Source of the DNA: JBAYOE01 sp050950065
GTDB taxonomy: Bacteria > Spirochaetota > Spirochaetia > Sphaerochaetales > Sphaerochaetaceae
Reading direction: 5' to 3'
NCBI GenBank assembly: GCA_050950065.1
Contig: JBMNGX010000006.1
Coordinates: forward strand, 1-64,000
Length of the DNA: 64,000 nt
Of this stretch, positions 8,539 through 17,650 are shown in pieces. Numbering within the stretch: the stretch's first letter is position 1; every line of letters begins with the position of its first letter. A program made the position numbers and the translations under genes. The notes beneath the pieces were generated by a model. It did not search any database and was not told the origin of the DNA. It was given only the letters and a program-made list of their open reading frames with translations.

Positions 8539-10260
8539 CTAGCTGACAGCTTTTAAAATTTTCTTGTCAGCTCTTTTTTCACGAACTTCACCCGGTTTAT
8601 ATCGATTTCCAATTGCATTAACGCTAACTACCATGATTGTACTGATGGCAATCATAATTAATCCTAATGCAGATAATCTTCCCCACTGTCCATCTTCACT
8701 AAATCGAAGAATTTGAACAGCAAGAACTTCTGTTCCAGGACGACTTAAGACAACAGAGACTGATAGCTCTCTAAAGAACATACTTGCTAATAATACCCAG
8801 CTACTTACAATCCCAGGCACCAATAGAGGAATAACTATTCTTCTCATGGTAGTTGCAAAAGAGGCTCCACTAACTAAAGAGGATTCCTCTAAAGAGCCGT
8901 GGATTTGGACAAAGGCACTAGTCATAGGCCTAATTCCATAAGGCAGGTATGTTGCAATATAACTAAAAAATAAAGCCCAAATTGTTGCATAGATTGGGGT
9001 GCGTACAAAGTACCACATAAAGCCAATCCCTATTACAATTCCTGGAAAAGAGAAGGAGAGAAAACTAATCGACTCTAAAAATCCAGAAGCTTTTGTTTTA
9101 ACTTTAACAATTACATAGGCAACTAAAACCGATAACAAACTTCCTACCGTTGCTCCCCCTAAACCCAAAATTAGGCTGTTCTTTAAAGATCGCAACGAGA
9201 GGGAATCTTTTATAACTGTTCTCCAGTTTTGTAAACTCATCGAGGCAAAAGCTTGCTTTCCTGGTACCATCACATAAGGAATTAGCGAAGTGTATAGTAA
9301 AACTAATACTGGAAGGACAATTAAGACAAATGAGATGATGAGTAAGATGATAAATAATGGGGTCTTTGCTTTTCTTAGTTCAATTACTGTTGGCTTAAAA
9401 CCACGACTACTTATGGTGACAAACTTGTCACTTGATCGGGTGTAGTAGCGATAAACATAGATTAATCCAACTGAGATTAAAAGGATACTCATTCCAACAG
9501 CAGCAGCCTTTCCATAGTCGGCAATCAAGCTCATTGTAACAATGCGATAGATATATGTACTTAAAACATAGATTCTTCCTGGCATTCCTAAAACTGAGGG
9601 AACAGCGAATGAAGCTAAACCTCTAACTATACATAAGATAAATGAGGCTAAAATTGCAGGTCTTAAAATTGGAAGAGTAATTTTAAATAAGGTCTTAAGG
9701 GGACCACTTTTAAAAACTCTCGATGACTCTTCTAAAGAGGCATCAAATGAACCCATAGCTGGAGAGATAATTAAATAAGCTACTGGTAAGTCTAATAGCC
9801 CTTCAACAATAATCATTCCCCAGATTGTATAGATATTAAAAGGGGCCTTGGAGAGCATAAATATCTTTTGCAACCACATATTTAAAATCCCATTTGTGGG
9901 GTTTAACAAAAGAACCCAGCTAACTCCAAAAAGGACGTGGGGTATCATCATTGGCATTACCGACAATACCCTAAATAAAAACTTAAATGGGATATCCGTT
10001 CGGTTATTTAAGTAGGCTAAAAATAGGGCTAAAATTGTAGCAAATGCAGCGGCACCTATAACAAAGATTGCAGTGTTTCCTAAGATGCTAAAGAGCATCG
10101 GGTCGGTATAAACAGCTGCATACTTATTAAAAGTGAAATTTCCAAAAGAGTGTAGGTTGTTTGAAAAGCTCCCTATGACCAACATAACTACTGGGGCAAC
10201 TGTTAACAAACTCACTATCACAATTAAGGAATAGGTTAGTTTAGTATTCCGTTTTTCCAT
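8539..10260 (-). CDS. Iron(III)-type ABC transporter permease (FbpB-like)
   Basis: Inner-membrane channel subunit of an ABC importer. At 573 residues it is a double permease: two homologous halves, each with about six membrane helices and an EAA loop (GSFDASLEESSRVFKSGPLK near residue 175; QIHGSLEESSLVSGASFATT near 455). This duplicated form is usual for FbpB/SfuB-type ferric iron and some thiamine or 2-aminoethylphosphonate transporters. It is the last gene of a three-gene operon with the ATPase (nine-base gap) and the binding protein. Iron is the best guess for substrate, but no metal-binding residue can be pointed to here. Confidence 0.85.
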   Translation of the reverse strand: MEKRNTKLTYSLIVIVSLLTVAPVVMLVIGSFSNNLHSFGNFTFNKYAAVYTDPMLFSILGNTAIFVIGAAAFATILALFLAYLNNRTDIPFKFLFRVLSVMPMMIPHVLFGVSWVLLLNPTNGILNMWLQKIFMLSKAPFNIYTIWGMIIVEGLLDLPVAYLIISPAMGSFDASLEESSRVFKSGPLKTLFKITLPILRPAILASFILCIVRGLASFAVPSVLGMPGRIYVLSTYIYRIVTMSLIADYGKAAAVGMSILLISVGLIYVYRYYTRSSDKFVTISSRGFKPTVIELRKAKTPLFIILLIISFVLIVLPVLVLLYTSLIPYVMVPGKQAFASMSLQNWRTVIKDSLSLRSLKNSLILGLGGATVGSLLSVLVAYVIVKVKTKASGFLESISFLSFSFPGIVIGIGFMWYFVRTPIYATIWALFFSYIATYLPYGIRPMTSAFVQIHGSLEESSLVSGASFATTMRRIVIPLLVPGIVSSWVLLASMFFRELSVSVVLSRPGTEVLAVQILRFSEDGQWGRLSALGLIMIAISTIMVVSVNAIGNRYKPGEVREKRADKKILKAVS

Positions 10261-10269
10261 AACAATTAC

Positions 10270-11352
10270 CTACTTTGATACAAGGAGGCAGTGTTCAGCT
10301 TTAATACTTAAGTTCACTTTATCCCCCTCTTTATATTTAGTTTCAGGATCTAATTTTGTCATAAGGCGCTGATCACCCACAACAACTTCAGTTTCATAAA
10401 CCTCCCCAACAAATGTCATTTGCTCAATAACAGCTGGAATTTGGTTTACATATTCACTCTCTTTGTTGTCAAAGGCGATAAACTCAGGTCTTAGACAAAG
10501 GACTAACTCATCTTCGGGAGCAAAAGAGCGTTTGTGACAGCTGATTTGCCCTAACGGTGTATCAACAATGGTATTTTCCTCTTGTTGCTCTTTTATTGTT
10601 GCAGTTACTAAGTTAGCCCTTCCAATGAAGTCGGCAACAAATTGGTGATCAGCATCAAAGTAGATTTTTGTTGGAGAACCAAGTTCTACAATATTACCTG
10701 CATTCATAACTCCAATGGTGTCCGACAGGGCCAAAGCCTCAACTCTATCGTGAGTTACATAAACAGCGGTAATACCAAGCTCTCCTAAGAACATCTTCAA
10801 CTCTTTACGAGTCTCTTCTCTTAATTTTGCATCTAAGTTTGATAAAGGTTCATCAAATAAGATTACTTTGGGCTCTGCTACCAGAGCCCTAGCGAGGGCA
10901 ACACGTTGCTGTTGCCCCCCTGAAAGGCGGGTAGAGGGGCGTTTTTCAAACCCCTCAAGTTGTACAAATTTCAATGTTTTAGCTACCCGTTTTTCTATTT
11001 CAGATTTTGGCATCTTCATGTTTTGTAGAGGGTAGGCGACATTATTAAAGACATCCATGTGGGGCCAAATAGCATAAGTTTGGAAAACCATTCCAAGTTG
11101 CCGCTTTTCAGTTGGTACATAGATTCCCTTATCTGTAGACCAAACTATGGTATCACCAATTTGGATTTCCCCCTCATCGGGAGTTTCCAATCCAACAATG
11201 CACCTAAGAAGGGTTGTCTTTCCACACCCACTAGGACCTAACAGGGTAAAGATTTTGTTTGCTGCAATATCTAAGTTAACTCCATCAAGAGCTTTAATAA
11301 CTTTCCCTTCACTATAAAAGTGTTTCTTCAATCCTCTAATTTTAATTTCCAT
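10270..11352 (-). CDS. ABC transporter ATPase (FbpC/PotA-like)
   Basis: Cytoplasmic ATPase of 360 residues that powers the adjacent permease. Walker A is GPSGCGKTT near residue 38, the signature is LSGGQQQR near 142, Walker B with DEPLSNLDAKLREE follows, and the H-loop is in YVTHDRVEAL. The last ~110 residues form the TOBE regulatory domain typical of the FbpC/MalK/PotA group. It lies between binding protein and permease in one operon. Confidence 0.9.
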   Translation of the reverse strand: MEIKIRGLKKHFYSEGKVIKALDGVNLDIAANKIFTLLGPSGCGKTTLLRCIVGLETPDEGEIQIGDTIVWSTDKGIYVPTEKRQLGMVFQTYAIWPHMDVFNNVAYPLQNMKMPKSEIEKRVAKTLKFVQLEGFEKRPSTRLSGGQQQRVALARALVAEPKVILFDEPLSNLDAKLREETRKELKMFLGELGITAVYVTHDRVEALALSDTIGVMNAGNIVELGSPTKIYFDADHQFVADFIGRANLVTATIKEQQEENTIVDTPLGQISCHKRSFAPEDELVLCLRPEFIAFDNKESEYVNQIPAVIEQMTFVGEVYETEVVVGDQRLMTKLDPETKYKEGDKVNLSIKAEHCLLVSK

Positions 11353-11377
11353 CGTCTACCTTACCTACAAGTTTTAA

Positions 11378-12379
11378 TTATTTTGCAAAAATCTTCTCAA
11401 ACTCTAAGCCCCATTTTTGAATTTCTTCATCAGAGAGCTCACGAATTGGAATTACTTCCATTTTGTCAAATCCAGCAATTGGAGGATAAACTCCTGGAGC
11501 TAAAACATACTCACCAACGTCGTTAGCAAGCATACTTGCTGCATCAGTTCCTAACCAGAACTCCAAGAACTCTTCAGCTCCTTTAGGGTTTGGGGCCCCT
11601 TTAGTTAAGGCCATTGCTCTAGGAGAGCCTAAGATTGGAGATGTTTTTGCATAATCGAGTGGAGCTGGTGCGTGAGTTACAATATATTTAGGCATTGAAA
11701 TACCAATTGCTTTTTCTCCACTAGCTAAAGGAGCAGGGGTAGGACCAAAAGAGGCAACAAACATTGGATCGTTAGCTGCTAAGCCCCTTAACCAGTTTCT
11801 CCACTCAGCTTCACTAGCGAAAATGCCATTTTCTAAAAGACCAACGAGCCAGCTAATTGTTGTTGCGTGACTAGCAGGATCTGCCATTACAATTTGACCT
11901 TTCCATTTGGGATCAGCTAAGTCATGGTATCTTTTAGGAGCATCTTCAGCTTTTACTAAGTTGGTGTTGTAAATTAAGCCAACATATTCAATTCCAAAGA
12001 GGTAAATACCATCTTTTTTAGCCCAATCGGGATAACCTTCAGCAGCTTTAGCGTTGTAGTTAGCAAGAACTCCTTGTTCTCTTAAAATCTCTAAGATTGG
12101 TAGAGGTCCTTGTACTATGTCAGCAGTTAACTTACCAGCATCAACCTCAGTTAAGATTGTGGAGACGTAGCGCGTTGTTGCTAGACGAGTATACTCTACA
12201 TCCCATCCAGTGGTGTTGTTGTAGTGCTCTAAGATAGGCTCAATTGCTGTAATATTTGCATACAAAGAGACTTTTTTAGAGGCAGCTTCTTCAGCTTTTT
12301 CCCCTCTACCAGCTGCAAAGAGCAGACCAGTGACTACTAGAAACAAAGCAATTACCAAAATGGTTTTCTTTAGTTTCAT
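11378..12379 (-). CDS. ABC transporter periplasmic binding protein (iron type)
   Basis: Periplasmic receptor of 333 residues and first gene of the operon. The signal peptide starts MKLKKTILVIALFL and ends LLFA, followed by AGRGEKAEEA, a typical spirochaete junction. The mature protein resembles family 1 extracellular binding proteins of the FbpA kind (ADIVQGPLP, the GIEYVGLIYNTN segment, and PKRYHDLADPKWKGQIVMAD). The frame is open 16 codons further upstream, but the ATG at 12377-12379 directly follows GGAGGAAGGT and gives a proper signal peptide, so it is the start used here. Iron is likely but unproven. Confidence 0.85.
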   Translation of the reverse strand: MKLKKTILVIALFLVVTGLLFAAGRGEKAEEAASKKVSLYANITAIEPILEHYNNTTGWDVEYTRLATTRYVSTILTEVDAGKLTADIVQGPLPILEILREQGVLANYNAKAAEGYPDWAKKDGIYLFGIEYVGLIYNTNLVKAEDAPKRYHDLADPKWKGQIVMADPASHATTISWLVGLLENGIFASEAEWRNWLRGLAANDPMFVASFGPTPAPLASGEKAIGISMPKYIVTHAPAPLDYAKTSPILGSPRAMALTKGAPNPKGAEEFLEFWLGTDAASMLANDVGEYVLAPGVYPPIAGFDKMEVIPIRELSDEEIQKWGLEFEKIFAK

Positions 12380-12413
12380 ACCTTCCTCCGTTTTTTTATT
12401 TGGTGATTGCAAA

Positions 12414-12442
12414 ATGGTAGCACGCACCTATACCACGGTCAA
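12414..12442 (-). promoter_or_regulatory. Promoter of iron-type ABC operon
   Basis: On the minus strand, TTGACC (12437-12442), 17-base spacer, TACCAT (12414-12419). Start would be near 12407, leaving a leader of about 28 bases that contains the strong ribosome-binding site. Confidence 0.65.
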
Positions 12443-12464
12443 TTAAAATAGGTTTTTTTAGAAT

Positions 12465-12479
12465 TTGTAATCTTTACAA
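12465..12479. promoter_or_regulatory. Inverted repeat in divergent intergenic region
   Basis: TTGTAA-TCT-TTACAA lies between the divergent promoters of the iron-type ABC operon and the diguanylate cyclase gene, just upstream of both -35 hexamers. A regulator bound here could affect both directions. It does not look like a Fur box. Confidence 0.4.
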
Positions 12480-12484
12480 TTTTG

Positions 12485-12513
12485 TTGCTAATAAAGATAA
12501 AGGCTAGTATTAT
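12485..12513 (+). promoter_or_regulatory. Promoter of diguanylate cyclase gene
   Basis: TTGCTA (12485-12490), 17-base spacer, TATTAT (12508-12513). Transcription would start near 12520, only about seven bases before the GTG at 12527, with no room for a Shine-Dalgarno sequence. Confidence 0.6.
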
Positions 12514-12526
12514 GGGATGAAATTAG

Positions 12527-13993
12527 GTGTTTAGATTGAATGACGAAGGTAGTACACTATTAACTCTCTCTAATGTTCAGCGCTCTACTAGAACTTTTAT
12601 CAAACGAGTCGCTATAGTTTTAATTCTCATTTTTATATTTGCACCTCTACTAGGTTACTACTTAATTTTTTATCCCTTAGGTGATTTAGTAAAACAAAGC
12701 CTCATTCAAAACTTCTCTCAAATCTCTGAAATTAAACTAACAACTTTAGAAAATAATATTAGACAAACCTTAACAAGATCAAATCTAATCTCTGAAAGGG
12801 CGATGATTAGAAGGGCAACTGAGTCTTACTATCAAGGAGAACTTAGCTTTATAGAACTTAGAGATTACAGTTATGATCGCTACGATGATATAGCCTCAAC
12901 TTTGGAAGATTTGTTATGGAGCGAAAGATATGTTGATGGCAAACCTTTAGTTGCCTATTACAGCACAGACCTTGTCAGCAGAAACTGTACTGCTGTTTTA
13001 CCTATCGGTAGTGGTGCTCAGTTTTACGATCTTTGTATTGATGGAAAGCTCATGACATTAAATATCTACTCACCAGTTATAAGCAGTTATAATGAATTAA
13101 TTGGGTATGATTTATTAGCTTTTGACTACTCTGATGCATTAAATGAATTAAAGACCGGCAACAACATTGAAATTGTAACTAAAGATCAGGGGAAAAACCT
13201 ATTTTCCTTGAGTAAAGTTGTCAGTGTGGATGGTGATAAAGTTGTTTTTACTCGAGAAAATACCTACTACTGGGCCAATAAAATTGGTAACGACTTTTAC
13301 TTTATCTCATCGATTGAAAGTAGTACTTTGTTTGAACCTTTTTATAAAGTTAGTTGGTATGTGGCTGGCACCACGATGCTCTTTTATATTGTAATTGTTC
13401 TGTTTCTTCTATTTTATGTAGTGAGATTTGCCCGTAAAGAGCTCGATGCACTAAGAATAGATAAAGGGGTCTTCGACAAAGCTATAACTGAAGCTAAATT
13501 GGATCACCTAACTAAAGTAGGAAACAGAAGAAGTGGAGAGCAGCTGCTAGAAAAATTGTTTGTCACCAATAGGGGTAAAAACAGGGAGTTTTCTCTATTT
13601 TTGTTCGACATAGATCATTTTAAATATATAAACGATACCTACGGTCATAAAGTTGGAGATGATGTATTAACTTCGATAGTTAATTCAGTTACAAAAGAGA
13701 TTGTTGATAAACACTACATTTTTAGATGGGGTGGTGATGAATTTCTTATCGTTGATAAACAAAACGAAATAGATGATGTAGAGAGTTTTGGGAAAAAAAT
13801 TTTAGCCAATGTTTCTAAAGTGTCTGTTAAAGTGAATGGAAATACTATTTATCCAACAGTCTCCATAGGCATATCCATAGCCTCACCAGATAAGAGTTCT
13901 TATGTTGAGGCAGTGGAACAAGCCGATAAAGCTATGTACCAAGCTAAAAGTAGAGGTGCAAACAGCTATAATTTCTTCAACGGTGAAAAATAA
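12527..13993 (+). CDS. Membrane-bound diguanylate cyclase (GGDEF)
   Basis: Makes cyclic di-GMP from two GTP. The first membrane helix spans about residues 28-50, an extracytoplasmic sensor region of ~230 residues follows, the second helix lies near 285-310, and the C-terminal GGDEF domain occupies ~325-485. The active-site motif is intact (RWGGDEF), with the usual LFDIDHFKYIND metal/substrate segment before it. The ligand of the sensor domain is unknown. The start is GTG at 12527 or TTG at 12536; neither has a ribosome-binding site and the mapped promoter ends just before them. A hairpin shared with the tRNA gene terminates it. Confidence 0.9.
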   Translation: MFRLNDEGSTLLTLSNVQRSTRTFIKRVAIVLILIFIFAPLLGYYLIFYPLGDLVKQSLIQNFSQISEIKLTTLENNIRQTLTRSNLISERAMIRRATESYYQGELSFIELRDYSYDRYDDIASTLEDLLWSERYVDGKPLVAYYSTDLVSRNCTAVLPIGSGAQFYDLCIDGKLMTLNIYSPVISSYNELIGYDLLAFDYSDALNELKTGNNIEIVTKDQGKNLFSLSKVVSVDGDKVVFTRENTYYWANKIGNDFYFISSIESSTLFEPFYKVSWYVAGTTMLFYIVIVLFLLFYVVRFARKELDALRIDKGVFDKAITEAKLDHLTKVGNRRSGEQLLEKLFVTNRGKNREFSLFLFDIDHFKYINDTYGHKVGDDVLTSIVNSVTKEIVDKHYIFRWGGDEFLIVDKQNEIDDVESFGKKILANVSKVSVKVNGNTIYPTVSIGISIASPDKSSYVEAVEQADKAMYQAKSRGANSYNFFNGEK

Positions 13994-13994
13994 G

Positions 13995-14024
13995 AAAAGG
14001 GACAACTATAAAGTCATCCCTTTT
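13995..14024. terminator. Hairpin between diguanylate cyclase gene and tRNA-Val
   Basis: AAAAGGGA (13995-14002) pairs with TCCCTTTT (14017-14024) around a 14-base loop. It can end transcription of the GGDEF gene on the plus strand and of the tRNA on the minus strand, where CTTATTTTT follows. Confidence 0.7.
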
Positions 14025-14095
14025 GGGCAGTATTGGATTTGAACCAACGACTTCCACGATGTCAACGTGGCACTCTCCCGCTGAGTTAACCGCCC
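14024..14095 (-). tRNA. tRNA-Val (anticodon GAC)
   Basis: The minus strand folds into a complete cloverleaf: acceptor GGGCGGT pairs with ACTGCCC, the anticodon arm CCACG/CGTGG encloses loop TTGACAT with anticodon GAC, and the T arm contains GGTTCAAATCC. It is 72 bases long and the 3' CCA is not encoded. Confidence 0.95.
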
Positions 14096-14105
14096 TTCGG
14101 CTAGT

Positions 14106-14134
14106 AATATAACCAATAAGAAAAGTTCTGTCCA
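14106..14134 (-). promoter_or_regulatory. Promoter of tRNA-Val
   Basis: Minus strand TGGACA (14129-14134), 17-base spacer, TATATT (14106-14111), ending ten bases before the 5' end of the tRNA. Both hexamers match five of six consensus positions. Confidence 0.7.
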
Positions 14135-14149
14135 TATCCTCACCATTAT

Positions 14150-14158
14150 TGATATAAT
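14150..14158 (+). promoter_or_regulatory. Extended -10 promoter for DUF1611/epimerase operon
   Basis: TGATATAAT is a perfect -10 hexamer with the extended TGN motif; no good -35 is present 17 bases upstream. AGGAGAGGG follows as ribosome-binding site before the ATG at 14182. Confidence 0.5.
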
Positions 14159-14181
14159 GGCTTTTATAGGAGAGGGAAAAT

Positions 14182-15258
14182 ATGATTGATGGTGTAGCCT
14201 TAGTTTATTGTGACAGGATGTTTGAAACAATTTGGGGTAAGACAGCCCATGGTTTAGTCCGCTTCACCCGCCGCTATGATGTCTTTGGTGTTATTGATAG
14301 TAGTTGTGCAAATCAAGATGCCTTAGAGCTACTAGATGGTAAAAAGTCTGGCATCTTAATTTATAAAGATATCGATTCGGCTTTAGAGGCTGCTAAAAAA
14401 GAGGGCAAAAAAGTTGAGTATTTAGTATTTGGGGGGGCAACTGATGGGGGGTTCTTACCAAAAGAGATGTACAAAGATCTTTTATATGCTTTAGAGCTTG
14501 GCCTTAATGTTGATTGTGGACTCCACTTTTTCCTCTCTGAAGATCCTAAGATGGTAGAAGCTGCTAATAAAAGTGGAGCTAAAATTAGAGACATTAGAAA
14601 AACAGGAGCTCCTCACACCCTCCACGGCTACACTGGAAAAATTAGAGAGGTTAAATCTTTTAAGATTGCAATTTTAGGAACCGACTCCTCTGTTGGTAAA
14701 AGAACTACAGCTTGGCGCCTTATTGATGCTTTTGAAAAGAGGGGTATTAAAACAGAACTAATTGGGACTGGACAAACTGCTTGGTTACAAGGGGCTCGCT
14801 ACGGAGTTAGAATGGACGCCTTAGTTAACGATTTTGTTGCTGGAGAGATCGAAAACAGCGTCATTGAGGCGTGGAACAATGAAAAACCAGAGGTGATGAT
14901 CATTGAGGGGCAAGGGAGCATGTTAAATCCAATTTACCCTGGAGGTTTTGAGATAGTTGCTGCATCTTCGCCTGATGTCATTGTTTTACAACATGCCCCT
15001 AATAGAGTTGATTACGATGGAATTGTTGGAACTAAAATTCATCCACTAAAAGTGCAAATTGAGGCAATTGAATTAATCTCTTCTAAAAAAGTTGTAGCTA
15101 TAACCTTAAATAAAGAGAACTTGAGTATAGATGAGTTAGAGAAAGTGAAAAAAGAGATTGAAAAAGAGAGTGGCTTAATTACCAAAGAGGGTTTAGTTGA
15201 TAACTTAGACCCAATTGTAGATATTCTTTTAGCAAAGAAAAGTGAGTTAAAGAAATGA
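14182..15258 (+). CDS. DUF1611 protein, D-glutamate N-acetyltransferase-like (DgcN type)
   Basis: Cytoplasmic protein of 358 residues matching the DUF1611 family: an N-terminal Rossmann-like part (~1-140) and a C-terminal P-loop-like domain with GTDSSVGKRTTAWRL near residue 173 and IIEGQGSMLNPIYPGG near 240. A family member (DgcN) was described as acetylating D-glutamate, acting with an enolase-superfamily partner (DgcA) in D-glutamate use. Here it overlaps such a partner by four bases (ATGA at 15255), which supports a shared pathway, for example breakdown of cell-wall D-amino acids or dipeptides. The exact acyl donor and substrate are not visible in the sequence. Confidence 0.75.
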   Translation: MIDGVALVYCDRMFETIWGKTAHGLVRFTRRYDVFGVIDSSCANQDALELLDGKKSGILIYKDIDSALEAAKKEGKKVEYLVFGGATDGGFLPKEMYKDLLYALELGLNVDCGLHFFLSEDPKMVEAANKSGAKIRDIRKTGAPHTLHGYTGKIREVKSFKIAILGTDSSVGKRTTAWRLIDAFEKRGIKTELIGTGQTAWLQGARYGVRMDALVNDFVAGEIENSVIEAWNNEKPEVMIIEGQGSMLNPIYPGGFEIVAASSPDVIVLQHAPNRVDYDGIVGTKIHPLKVQIEAIELISSKKVVAITLNKENLSIDELEKVKKEIEKESGLITKEGLVDNLDPIVDILLAKKSELKK

Positions 15259-16313
15259 AAATTGTCTCAGTTGAAGCTTACCCAGTAAAGCTAACTTTAC
15301 AAGAGCCTTTTACAATTGCCTATTCAACAATAGATCACACTATCAACTACTTTTTAAGAGTTGAGACCAACTCAAATATCGTAGGTTACGGATGTAGTGC
15401 CTACGATGAAGAGGTTACTGGTGAAAATAGTGTTACTCTTAAAAGAGATTTAAATGATGTGGCAATCCCTCTTTTACTTAACAAAGATCCTTTAAGTTAT
15501 CAATCTTTAATAAAAGAGGTGAAAAAAAACTTACCCAACAGTCCTACAGCTTTAGCTGCTGTCGATATGGCCCTTTTTGATATTGCTAGCAAAAAGGCAA
15601 ATCTTCCTTTATATCGATTTTTGGGAGGAGGATCGAGAACTAAAATTAAAACTAGTATCACTATCGGCATCCTACCAATCGAAGAAAGTGTTAAAAAAGC
15701 AATAGAGTGGAAACAAAGAGGTTATTTAGCTTTGAAAGTTAAAGGGGGAGTCTCTTATCAAGAAGATATAGAGAAGCTAAAAAAAATTAGAGAAGCAGTT
15801 GGTTCAGAAATTGATATCTATTTTGATGCAAATCAAGGCTACAGTGAAAAAGAGGCCTCCTTGGTAATAAAAACTTTAGCTAAAGTTGGATCTAAGTTTA
15901 TTGAACAACCTTGTGATAAAAATGATTTAGAAGTTTTTAGTAGATTGAAAGGGGAATTGCCAATTATGGCTGATGAGTCAGTTCTTAGTGGCAGTGATGT
16001 TTTAAAACTAATTAGTAGGGGAGGGTCTGATTTATACAACATCAAGTTGGCAAAAAGTGGTGGAATTTTAGGAGCTTTAGAGTTTGATGCAATAAGTGAA
16101 GCTAGTGGTAGTGCAACCATGGTTGGGTGCATGGATGAAGCAGCATTAGGAATTAGTGGAGCACTACATTTCACTTTAGCTAGAGATAACGTTAAGTTTG
16201 CCGATTTGGATGGGCATGTAGAGTTCATCGATGATCCTTCGTACAATGCTGTAATTATAAAGGATGGATATATCTATCCTAAAGACCAAATTGGTCTAGG
16301 CTTTAAAGATTAA
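15255..16313 (+). CDS. Enolase-superfamily dipeptide epimerase / DgcA-like enzyme
   Basis: Enzyme of the mandelate racemase/muconate-lactonizing branch, 352 residues, like L-Ala-D/L-Glu epimerase. The N-terminal capping domain (~1-125) is followed by the barrel. The first catalytic lysine is in ALKVKGG (about 158-164), metal ligands are in DANQG, FIEQP and MADES, and the second lysine is in YNIKLAKSGG near 265. It would interconvert L- and D-glutamyl configuration in a dipeptide or N-acylated amino acid. Translational coupling with the DUF1611 gene argues that the pair act in succession, probably in murein-peptide or D-glutamate metabolism (inference). Confidence 0.85.
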   Translation: MKIVSVEAYPVKLTLQEPFTIAYSTIDHTINYFLRVETNSNIVGYGCSAYDEEVTGENSVTLKRDLNDVAIPLLLNKDPLSYQSLIKEVKKNLPNSPTALAAVDMALFDIASKKANLPLYRFLGGGSRTKIKTSITIGILPIEESVKKAIEWKQRGYLALKVKGGVSYQEDIEKLKKIREAVGSEIDIYFDANQGYSEKEASLVIKTLAKVGSKFIEQPCDKNDLEVFSRLKGELPIMADESVLSGSDVLKLISRGGSDLYNIKLAKSGGILGALEFDAISEASGSATMVGCMDEAALGISGALHFTLARDNVKFADLDGHVEFIDDPSYNAVIIKDGYIYPKDQIGLGFKD

Positions 16314-16368
16314 ACATTTTTGAAATAAGTTGTTTCTTTTATTTAATCTCTTTGTTATATTCATCTTT

Positions 16369-17649
16369 ATGGATATGAAGAGGTTAAAACCTTTTGTAAT
16401 AACAACTTTCTTAATTTTACTCATTACTTTGAGTTCTTGTTCAACTACTTCAAAGCTTCAAAAGATTGTAGATCACAACTACTCAGTTGAACATATGATG
16501 GGCCAAATAGAGGCTCCTGAGTTTGAATCTACTTATCCAACTTTCTATCAAACAGGGTATGAGTGGCACAAACACTCGTTAGATTTAATTGCAGAAGCTG
16601 AAGACTATATTTTAATTTCAACTTTTTTGGGTGTTGAACACCCTGCAGTTTTTCCAGTTTGGAAAGCCCTTAGTGAAAAGGCTGCCAGTGGTGTTGATGT
16701 TTATATAATAATCGACTCCTCTTCAAACTTTCAGATGGTCCCTTTTGTAAATGAGCGTATTAAAGCAGCATTTATGCAATTGAAAGAGCTTAATCTAAAC
16801 TTTGTTGAGTACAACTCTCTTTCAACAAGCAACATCTTTTTAATCCCCAACCTCTTAACTAGAGATCACCGTAAGTATTGGATTATCGATGGTAAAAAGA
16901 TTGCTGTTGGGGGAGTAAATGTTAATCAAACGTCAGTAGATTATCCAAGTGGCTATGGTAATACCGACACGATGATTGAACTAACTTCCCCTGGAGCAAC
17001 CAGAGAGTTGATAGATACCTTTGTTGAAACTTGGAATAAGTTTAGTTCCCAAAGTATTAGTTCTAACAACTTTTCCGTTGACCCAAATTTAGAGGGTGAG
17101 ACAACAAAGTTGTGGTTTGTAAATCATAGATGGCCCACAAACTCTAAGGTGGCAACTATGTTTGACACCTTTGCTACTTATGCTGAAAAAGAGCTTTGGT
17201 TGGTACAAGGCTACACATTTTTAACACCTAAGCTTCTAAAGAGGATTGAATTTGCCATATCTCGGGGTGTTGAAGTAAATATAATGTTAAGTGAATATTC
17301 AACTCAACCTAAATATGAGATGGCCAGTAGGTGGGGAGTTTTAGATTTAATTAAAGCGGGAGCCAACGTATATATTTTTGATTCCCCTGTGGGTTCGTTT
17401 TTGCACTCCAAGATGATTGTAGCTGATGGGAAGCTAGTTACTGTTGGAAGTGCCAACTACAACTTTAGAAGCGAAACCTTATCATTGGAGTTAAACTTCG
17501 TTTTTGAAGATCAAAAAATTGGACAAGAGGTTTTAGATTATATTGGTGAACTTTTAAAAGAGAGTCGATTGGTGACAATCGAAGAGGCTGAATCTTTTAG
17601 AACCTTTAGAACGTGGTATAACCACTTGTTGATGCAGATATGGGGCTAA
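16369..17649 (+). CDS. Phospholipase-D-like lipoprotein (cardiolipin synthase family)
   Basis: Predicted lipoprotein: the hydrophobic signal segment ends LITLSSC, a spirochaete-style lipobox, so Cys near residue 24 would be lipidated. Two HKD motifs are present (HRKYWIID near residue 178 and HSKMIVAD near 345), each followed by a glycine/asparagine segment (GGVNVN; GSANYN), as in phospholipase D and cardiolipin synthases. It could form or remodel phospholipids at the outer surface of the inner membrane. The frame stays open to 16330, but ATG 16369 or 16375 gives a sensible signal peptide. No ribosome-binding site is visible; a TATATT ends seven bases before 16369, so the mRNA may be leaderless. 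The next gene follows within one base. Confidence 0.85.
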   Translation: MDMKRLKPFVITTFLILLITLSSCSTTSKLQKIVDHNYSVEHMMGQIEAPEFESTYPTFYQTGYEWHKHSLDLIAEAEDYILISTFLGVEHPAVFPVWKALSEKAASGVDVYIIIDSSSNFQMVPFVNERIKAAFMQLKELNLNFVEYNSLSTSNIFLIPNLLTRDHRKYWIIDGKKIAVGGVNVNQTSVDYPSGYGNTDTMIELTSPGATRELIDTFVETWNKFSSQSISSNNFSVDPNLEGETTKLWFVNHRWPTNSKVATMFDTFATYAEKELWLVQGYTFLTPKLLKRIEFAISRGVEVNIMLSEYSTQPKYEMASRWGVLDLIKAGANVYIFDSPVGSFLHSKMIVADGKLVTVGSANYNFRSETLSLELNFVFEDQKIGQEVLDYIGELLKESRLVTIEEAESFRTFRTWYNHLLMQIWG

Positions 17650-17650
17650 G

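Noticed and set aside
16369..17649. Phospholipase-D-like lipoprotein as a toxin or nuclease effector
   Set aside because: No effector, immunity or secretion genes are nearby; two HKD motifs with a lipobox fit a cell-envelope cardiolipin-synthase-type enzyme.
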